This document shows positions 56,752-64,000 of a DNA stretch of 64,000 nucleotides, piece after piece. The notes under the pieces were generated by a model that worked only from the letters and a program-made list of their open reading frames with translations, was not told the DNA's origin and did no database searches. The translations under genes and the position numbers were made by a program. This DNA comes from Hygrophila difformis (Eukaryota > Streptophyta > Magnoliopsida > Lamiales > Acanthaceae): contig JAOANR010000014.1 in assembly GCA_030278955.1 (NCBI GenBank), positions 15,006,068-15,070,067 on the forward strand. The letters are read 5' to 3'. Numbering within the stretch: position 1 is the stretch's first letter; the number at the start of each line of letters is the position of its first letter.

Positions 56752-59700
56752 TTAAATCCGATGTGGGGAATCCATGTTAATGGATTCCGAGCTGGTCCGG
56801 TCTTGATCTATCCAGATCATTATTTGCAGTGTTTGGGATTCATGGGGTTCCAGATTATCTGTTTCCTGCAAGAAAAATTTATACAATGCATCAGAAAATT
56901 TCTTGGCCTTTTGTTTGGAAAGTGGCCCTTCGGGGATTATTGGGATAATTAATCCATTGGTTCTGGAGACTACGCCATCCCCACCCCCTTGGGAAAGTTG
57001 AGACATCAACCGATCAGAATCCAACTCATCATCTCTTTCGAACAGAGATAAATCAGCAACATTGAAAGTCGGATTAATATTAAAATCATCAGGAAGCTCA
57101 ATCCGATAGGCATTGTCGTTGATTTTCTCTAGGACTTTGTAAGGTCCAGTTCCGCGAGATACGAGTTTGCCATGTGTCTGTGCAGGAAAATGTTATTTTC
57201 TCATGTGCACCCAGACCCAATCTCCTGGTTTCAGCAACAGCCTTTTTCTACCCTGTTGGCATATGTCTCCGATGCCTTCAGCAAGCTCTTCCGAACCTTC
57301 TCGTGTAGATCCTTGATTGCTTTAGTCATGTCTCTGCCATTGAAGTTAAGACGCTCACTACTAGGTAGTGGCAGAAAATCGAGAGGGGTCATCGGGTTAA
57401 ATCCATAAACAACCTCGAAGGGTGACATGTGTGTGGCACGATGAATGTGGCGATTATAAGCAAATTCAATGTAAGGCAAACATTCATCCCAACTTTTAGA
57501 GCTCGAAGAAGTAATTAAGCGTAGAAGGTTACCCAATACGCGATTTACCGCTTCTGTCTGCCCGTTCGTCTGAGGATGGTAAGACGTTGAGAATAAAAGT
57601 TGTGTACCCATCTCACGCCAAAATCCCTTCCAGAAATAGCTTACGAACTTGGCATCTCGGTCTGACACAATTGACTTTGGTACTCCATGGAGACGTACCA
57701 CTTCCCTGAAGAATAAATTCGAGATATGCCTGGCATCATTGGTCTTCGCACATGGTATGAAATGTGTCATCTTGGAGAATCGATCAACTACCACAAAGAT
57801 TGAATCTTTGCCTCTTGCAGTCCGTGGTAGTCCAAGCACAAAGTTCATTGATATGTCCAGCCAGGGTCCTTCTGGCACAGGTAATGCTTGATATAAGCCG
57901 TGGGATTTAACAGTTGACTTGGCCTTCAGACAGACCAAGCACTTAGCGATGAAACGAACAACTTGGGCTTGTATCTTCGGCCAGTAGAACTTTTCGATAA
58001 GAATCCCCAGAGTTGCATCTTTCCCAAAGTGTCCCATGAGACCACCTCCGTGAGCCTCTTGAATTAGTAACTCCCTGACAGATCCCTTTGGGATGCATAA
58101 TCTGTTTCCATAGTATAGAAACCCGTTTAGTTGGGAAAACTCCTTGAAACCATTCTACTTTGTCCTCTCGTACAACACTCTAAAATCTTCGTCAGTGGAG
58201 CACTGACTCTTGATATGCTCAAATCCAAAGAGGTGAGTAGTTGCAAATGTGGCCAATGCTGTTCTTCTGGAGAGTGCGTCTGCAACCACATTGTCTTTCC
58301 CTTTTTTATACTTAATCACGTAAGGAAAGGACTCTATAAATGTGCTCCACCGAGCATGTCTTTTGCTCAATTGTCCCTGAACCCTTATGTGCTTAAGTGT
58401 CTCATGAACAGTATTGATCACGAATTCTCTTCCTCTCAGATAGTGTTGCCATGTCCTCAATGATTGAACAACAGCATACAATTCCTTGTCGTATGTGGAA
58501 TAGTTCAGTTGTGCTCCACTGAACTTCTCACTGTAATATGCTATCGGTCTTCCTTCTTGAAGCAACACTGCTCCCATGCCCGTTCCTGACGCATCACTTT
58601 CAATTTCAAATGGCAGTTTGGTAATGCTAGGACAGGGGCATGAGTGAGCCTATCCTTGAGGTCATCGAATGCCTTTTGCTGTGCTGGTCCCCACTTAAAT
58701 GGAATGTCCTTCCTAAGTAGTGCAGTAATTGGCTGAATTGTGGGACGAATCTTCTGAAGAAACCACTCAAACCCAGAAAACTGCATACTTCATGCACAGT
58801 AGTCGGCGGTTTCCAGTTAGATATAGCCTTGATCTTTGATTCGTCCACTTTAAGTCCATCTCTTCCTACGGCAAACCCAAGAAATGTCACCTCGGGCACA
58901 CAGAAGCTACACTTCTCGAAGTTGGCGTACAGGCGAACTTCTCTCAATTGATCCAGCACCTGTTGCACATGATTTACATGATCGATTAGAGTACAACTGT
59001 AAATAAGAATGTCATCAAAATAAACTACTACAAATTTTCCTATGAATTGCCGAAGAGTCTCATTCATCAAACGCATAAATGTAGAGGGGGCATTTGTAAG
59101 ACTGAATGGCATAACGAGCCATTCATATAGACCAAACTTCGTCTTGAAGGCGGTCTTCCATTCATCCCCTGGTTGCATCCTGATTTGATGATATCCGCTC
59201 TTTAAATCAATTTTGGTGAAGAGACTAGCACCACCAAGCTCATCCAACATGTCGTCCAGTCGTGGAATTGGGTGACGATATTTGACCGTAATAGCGTTGA
59301 CTGCTCGGCAATCAACACACATACGCCATTCGCCATTTTTCTTTGGAACGAGCAGGACTGGAACGACACACGGAGATAAACTTTCTCGAACCCAACCTTT
59401 TTCGAGCAATGCTTGTACTTGCCGCTGAATTTCCTTTCTCCTCGGGATTCATGCGGTACGATGGTCTGTTGGGAATGGAAGCTCCGAGCACAAAGTCAAT
59501 ACGATGTTCCACGCCTCGGAGTGGTGGTAATCCAGATGGAACTTCTTCCGGGAAAATATCTTGATTCTTGTCAAGCATCCTGGAAAATTCCAAAGGCAAA
59601 TCAGGTGCAGTAGGAACAGTTCTGTTGACAGATTCATCAGGTTTAATTAATACAACAAAACAGTGACCTGAGAAGTCAGTTCTTGTGCTGCTTGCTGAAA

Positions 59701-60126
59701 TGCAGTCTTTGTCAATATCAGACATTGATCCAAGCATGATGAACCTTCACCTATTTTGGCTTTTCCTCTTTCCTTTGCCTTGTGGTCAGCTTCCACTTGA
59801 GCTATTTTATTTTTCAACTTCTCCTGGTCTAATCTGACAGCTTTTACAGAAAGCGGTTTAAACAGATATTCTTTCTGCCCATGTTTAAAATATAAAACAT
59901 TGGATTTTCCTCGGTAAGTGGCATCCTTATCATAAAGCCACGGCCTTCCAAGCAAAACGTGACATGCGTTCATGGGAACGACATCACATAATACTCTTTC
60001 CGAGTAGGTGCCCTTTGTGATAGGGACCCATGCTTGTTGGGAAACCTTGGTCTTGTCACTGTTGTTCATCCAGTGTAGTAAGTAGGGACTGGAATGCTCC
60101 TCTGTTGGTAGCTGCAATCTGCGCAC
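56752..60126 (-). pseudogene. Gypsy element C pol, several frameshifts, integrase D to N
   Basis: Protease and linker at 59647-60126 (VLCDVVPMNACHVLLGRPW). RT at 58627-59737 ([33 protein letters not shown], catalytic [12 protein letters not shown]). RNase H at 58155-58786 ([25 protein letters not shown]). Integrase at 57231-58037 (FYWPKIQAQV, CLVCLKAK, SDRDAKFVS, GQTEAVNRVL). The first catalytic aspartate of integrase is asparagine: it reads ISMNFVLGLP where the family has M-D-F. The C-terminal part is 56752-57240, with a stop near 57195. At least three frameshifts separate the blocks. Confidence 0.92.
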
Positions 60127-60189
60127 AGTATATAAACTGACAATATTAGTGCAGCTTCCGTTATCAACAATGACAGTGGCATTATTGCC

Positions 60190-61836
60190 CTAAATAGTGC
60201 AATGACAATTGAAGAGATTCTCCCTTTGTTCGTTGAGTGAGATTTCTGGCTCTCTGTCAGCATTTAAGGCTCTCATTGCTACTAGCAGATTTACGTCTTC
60301 TTCAATGTTCTCATCGACTTCGGGATTGACTGGTTCATCCATTTGGTATTGTCTCAGATCTTCATCACAGTCATCCTCTTCTTTTGAATCAACAACTCTG
60401 AACACTCCTGGTTCAACCTCGATCACTGGTCTCTCTTCTTCGCCAGTATTGAGTATTGCCACTCGCCTCAGATTATTGCATTCATTGGCATAATGGCCTT
60501 TCTTGCCGCATTTCCAACAAGTGATTTCTTTTTTGTCTTTGGTTGGTGGGTGTTGTTCTCGGCCCTGGTTTCTGTTTCTATCTTCCCGGTTGTATTCCCT
60601 GAAATTCTTGCCCAATTCGAACCTCTTAGACTTGTAACCTCTCTCATCACGAACTGGCGACGGTGTCGGCTGGGGGTTTTTGGGTCTCTCTGTCCGTTCT
60701 GGTGGACTAATCAACCAAGGTTTATTTGGGTTGTAACCGGTGGAAGTCCTATGGGTCATTCTCTTGAGTTGGGCCTCGAACTTTGCCACTTTCCTCACCA
60801 AATCAGTGATATTCACATATCCTCTCATGTCCATTTCTTCAAAAATTTCAGGTCTCAAACCTTTGGCAAATTTGGTCAGGGTGATCAACGGATCTTTATT
60901 GAACTGTGCTTGCATCATGAGCATTTCCATTTCACGGTAGTATTCCTCAACAGTTCTTGAATCCGGCTTCAGACTGATCACCTTCATGTACATGTCTGGT
61001 TTGTAGGTAAGAGGCACGAATCTTCTTTCCATGAGTTGCAGAAAATATTCCCAGTCGGTGACTTGGGGCTGTCCAGCATCGTTATGATCAATCGTGAACT
61101 TTTGCCACCAGAGTTGGGCATAGTCCTTAAATTCCTGAACCGCCAATTGGATCTTTTTGAAATCAGAATAATTATGGCTGTTATAGATAATCTCCATGGT
61201 GTTTTTCCTGTCATGAAATTCATTATGATCACCGGTTCCTCTGAAGGTAGGAATGGTGAACTTAATGCACTGCAGATTGTCGTCCACGTCACCTGGATCA
61301 TCTCTGTTTATTGCAGGTGCATTTTGGGGTTTGTTTGGCATCGATGGTGGAGGCATGGCCAATGGATCATTGATGCGCAGTCCTTCGCCTACTGGGGGCG
61401 GATGGATTGGTGCCATCGGAGGTGGCCTCGGAGCACGAGGTCCTTGTCATCGGTCAAATGTCCCGATGGCGACCCGTTCTTCTTCCCTTTCAGCTAGGGC
61501 CTCCTCTGCATCAGCCATGTCATTTCCCTGAACGTGACTATTGCTTCCAGATGCTCTATTTTGTCCGGACGTGGAAGGATTATAGAATGCATCTTCCAAC
61601 CTTCGTTCAACCCGTTGCATCAATCGCTGTGCCAAAGCCTCATCTTGCTGTTTCATGTGCCCTGCAAATTCATTGCTCAGAATATCAATGCGCTCATTTA
61701 CAGCATAAATATTAGAAACAATAGCATCAAGAGTTTGCTTAAGGGTTTCGAAGTCCGCCCTTTTAACAGTACTCTCGCTCATTGCTCGATGCATCTCCAT
61801 AATGTCAGTCAAATTTGGCTCTGTGTTTCCTGCCAT
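60190..61836 (-). pseudogene. Gypsy element C gag, one in-frame stop
   Basis: Starts MAGNTEPNLTDIMEM at 61836. A TGA at 61449-61447 interrupts a frame that otherwise runs to TAG at 60192-60190. It contains the retrotransposon gag domain (WWQKFTIDHND, WEYFLQLMERRFVP, FAKGLRPEI) and a CCHC knuckle CWKCGKKGHYANEC. The TAG at the end may itself be a mutation, because the same frame continues straight into protease-like sequence. Confidence 0.9.
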
Positions 61837-61839
61837 GAT

Positions 61840-62878
61840 ACTCAGAAAAATAATATAGATATATGTAGGTCAGAAAAATAAGTGCTGAAATATGTAGAGT
61901 GAACTCTCCAATTTGCACTCAGTCTTTGGTTCTCAACACCACTTCAGTTCGTCAACTGCTCAAATAGTTCAATCAGATGCAAGAGAAGTATACACAGATA
62001 CTTTGTATGCACAGTTCAAGAGTCAAATTGAACCGTTCGACTCAATCAAGGAAACGCACAGATATGTATGTATGCACTGCAATCTGATCAATTTCACAAT
62101 TTTAAACAGATACCGCAAGCAAAGAACAGTGATATTTGTCCCAATTTAGAAATGGAAAACAAAAGCTCACAAGAAAATGCACTCGAGAAATAAAATCCAA
62201 TTTACTCAAATGACTTCTCGGGCTAGGTTTCACAAAATGCCAGTCACGATATCCACTTTATTGTACAAGTACTCAAGTGGCTTCTCGGGCTAGGTTTCAA
62301 ATTGTGTCAGTCTGATATTCACTTTATTGTAAATTCGCTCAAAACACTCAAATAGATAAAAGAAAAATAATATTGATGGAATTGCACCACAACACTTGAA
62401 AATTCTGAGGCAACCGATGCGGTTTAGAGGGTCCAATTCGGTATATATGTTGCACCAGTAGACCGAATTGATGGAGACCGAATTGATGTCTTGGTGCTTG
62501 ATGCGCAATTCCTCCAGACAATTCGGTTTAGGGGCAATTCGGTTTAGATGGAATACCGAATTGAGGCTTAAACCGAATTGGAGTGTTGAACCTTGGCAAC
62601 TTTCTTCCGTAGGAGGGTTGATGCGGTTTATGCTAGCTAGTTCGGTTTATACCGAATTGGAGTGTTGAACCTTGGCAACTTTCTTCCGTAGGAGGGTTGA
62701 TGCGGTTTATGCTAGCTAGTTCGGTTTATACCGAATTGAAGGGTGTAGACCGAATTGCTTTCGAAATGAATGGCCCGCAATATTTGACTTTCTTCCTCCT
62801 TTTTCGGTTGGATGTCTTGTGCTCCCTTGGAGAATTAAATGCAGACTATATTTTACAATATCACAAATCCAATCCCAC
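61840..62878 (-). repeat. Flank of gypsy element C with AATTCGGTTT motif cluster, right
   Basis: Leader or LTR region. 62210-62345 contains two diverged copies of a ~69-bp unit starting CTTCTCGGGCTAGGTTTC. From 62400 to 62760 there are clustered AATTCGGTTTA/ACCGAATTG and GATGCGGTTTA motifs as in the left flank. No primer site was recognised. Confidence 0.5.
62572..62738. repeat. 79-bp tandem duplication
   Basis: Two perfect adjacent units (62572-62650 and 62651-62729), each starting ACCGAATTGGAGTGTTGAAC, followed by the start of a third. Confidence 0.95.
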
Positions 62879-63365
62879 TGTGGGGAAAACATACAAATTA
62901 CAATTCGTGAAAAAATCATTTGCTTTTAATTAATATGTATGTCTTGCCATTTAATGTAATTCGTATTTTAATTATGTAATTCTTTCTTAATTAATGAGTA
63001 TTGAATTTATGTGGGGTTAATATATAATTTATAAGAAATGATGGGTATGATTGAAAAGATAAATAAGTTTGTATGGGAAAGAATATATAGAGAATAATCT
63101 TTTGAGTTTGAGTTTAGTGTAAATGGTTGGAGATGAATAACTGTTTGATGTGACATTTACTGTAAAATAGGTTTGAGTTTGGTGTTGATTATTGGAGATG
63201 GTCTCAAAACCCCCTAGAAAGATAAAACTTTGAAAAATACCCATTTTACCCTTAAACCAAAAAAAATGCCTAAAAAGCATTATACTACCCTTAATCTTTA
63301 TAAAACCGCTAGTAAACCATACATAACTAATAAAAATCTTTAAATAAACTTATAAAAGATAATAA

Positions 63366-63587
63366 ATGAATCAAGAAGAAATAAATTCACTAATATATGA
63401 ATATGGACTATATTTACAAACTATGGAAGAAAGAGTTGAAAATTGGAATGATATTATTTACACCATGCTCGTATTTTTAACTGAATATAATCAAAAGATA
63501 TATCCTTATTCGGAAGAAAAAAATAATTCTACTCAGAATGGGAACAGAAAAGTGGAAATTATGATGACAACTCTCCAGAAAATTTAA
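63366..63587 (+). CDS. Small AT-rich ORF, 73 aa, second copy
   Basis: Same frame as 53691-53912 with three amino-acid changes (His to Gln, Lys to Glu, Ala to Thr). No known domain. Confidence 0.4.
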   Translation: MNQEEINSLIYEYGLYLQTMEERVENWNDIIYTMLVFLTEYNQKIYPYSEEKNNSTQNGNRKVEIMMTTLQKI

Positions 63588-63712
63588 GTAATAATGGTGA
63601 ATATTATTTCTCTGATTAAACAAACATTTTCCCATCAATCAATTAAAATTCTCAAAGCAAAACACCCACAAAACACAATTGGTATCAGAGCCCCATAACG
63701 ATTAATGTGGAC

Positions 63713-64000
63713 ATGAGTAACTATAGTAATAACGATCATATATTAGATTATCATACGTCAAGACTAAGATTAAACACTTCAGAACAACTATATCCAGAAT
63801 ATATTCCAACTGCTATTTATTCTTTAGATGAAAATCAAGAAATAGATTATCCACGAAGTATGATTCATCCATTCGATACTGAAAATTATATAATAAATAG
63901 AAATGATGAATATGTACAAAATAATACTAATAGCGAAATGATACAAGCAAGAATTGAAAGAGCATTTCTAAATAGAGTAAGAGGATTAGAACCACAAATA
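63713..64000 (+). CDS. First chain ORF, second copy, cut by window end
   Basis: The same frame as 54038-54658 starts at ATG 63713 and is open to the window end, with scattered substitutions. The polyprotein region, if present, would lie beyond the window. Confidence 0.45.
   Translation, partial: MSNYSNNDHILDYHTSRLRLNTSEQLYPEYIPTAIYSLDENQEIDYPRSMIHPFDTENYIINRNDEYVQNNTNSEMIQARIERAFLNRVRGLEPQI

Larger units (their letters stand above)
56752..61836 (-). mobile_element. Ty3/gypsy element C, minus strand, decayed
   Basis: Gag, protease, RT, RNase H and integrase occur in order on the minus strand, broken by stops and frameshifts. Neither LTR could be bounded. No chromodomain is visible; the C-terminus (TFNVADLSLF, DELDSD, then GPLSKQKAKKF) resembles the tail of many plant gypsy polyproteins. 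It lies between the two copies of the 1.1-kb direct repeat and is probably an insertion in that repeated unit. Confidence 0.9.
62879..64000 (+). repeat. Long direct repeat, copy 2, cut by window end
   Basis: Second copy of 53205-54325, still continuing at the window end. Contains the same 73-codon frame, the primer site (63680-63691) and the start of the first chain ORF. Confidence 0.95.

Noticed and set aside
55740..62878. Ordinary pair of LTRs for gypsy element C
   Set aside because: The two flanks share motif clusters but could not be aligned as direct repeats by eye, so no LTR boundaries are claimed.

Overview
The window is eukaryotic nuclear DNA from a flowering plant. The evidence is spliced genes with GT-AG introns, an intron-less histone H4 gene, a CC-NB-ARC-LRR resistance-type gene, copia and gypsy LTR retrotransposons, and Stowaway and hAT MITEs. 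The coiled-coil and NB-ARC style of the NLR recalls the R1-like class of asterids, so an asterid (possibly Lamiales) is my inference; the sequence alone does not prove it. Three host genes look intact: the NLR (22888-25629, +), a 20-exon SAC-domain phosphoinositide phosphatase gene (44585-50680, -) and histone H4 (51232-51543, -). Decayed gene fragments resemble a DUF1749 alpha/beta hydrolase (15.6-15.9 kb), a plastidic glucose transporter (28.2 kb) and ARGONAUTE1 (29.3-30.4 kb, -).

Layout. 1-4033: minus-strand copia element A, cut by the window edge. 4.0-9.0 kb: a candidate MITE, two arrays of short palindromes and a GCCGGA-rich segment. 9006-14644: copia element B of the same family, with nearly identical LTRs and a 5-bp target duplication. 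Both copies carry only an N-terminal stub of gag. 17262-20961: a 3.7-kb non-coding element with 66-bp terminal inverted repeats and a 5-bp duplication. 21-29 kb: MITE-like repeats, the NLR and gene fragments. 32.2-33.0 kb: another GCCGGA-rich segment. 35501-43461: a young chromodomain-type gypsy element with 2317-bp LTRs, no gag or protease, and a stitched junction upstream of RT. 44.6-51.5 kb: the SAC and H4 genes, with a hAT MITE inside a SAC intron.

52.8-64 kb: a 1.1-kb direct repeat (53205 and 62879). Each copy carries a tRNA-Met-type primer-binding site and small AT-rich ORFs. The first copy continues into a chain of ORFs with ATGA stop/start overlaps, a layout that recalls endogenous plant pararetroviruses. 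Between the copies lies a decayed minus-strand gypsy element (56752-61836), flanked on both sides by clusters of AATTCGGTTT/AAACCGAATT inverted motifs.

The host genes show no functional link to one another. The window reads as a gene-poor, transposon-rich stretch with two gene islands. Every coding retroelement here carries visible inactivating lesions, although two of them have near-identical LTRs. This suggests recent mobilisation in trans by intact relatives elsewhere.
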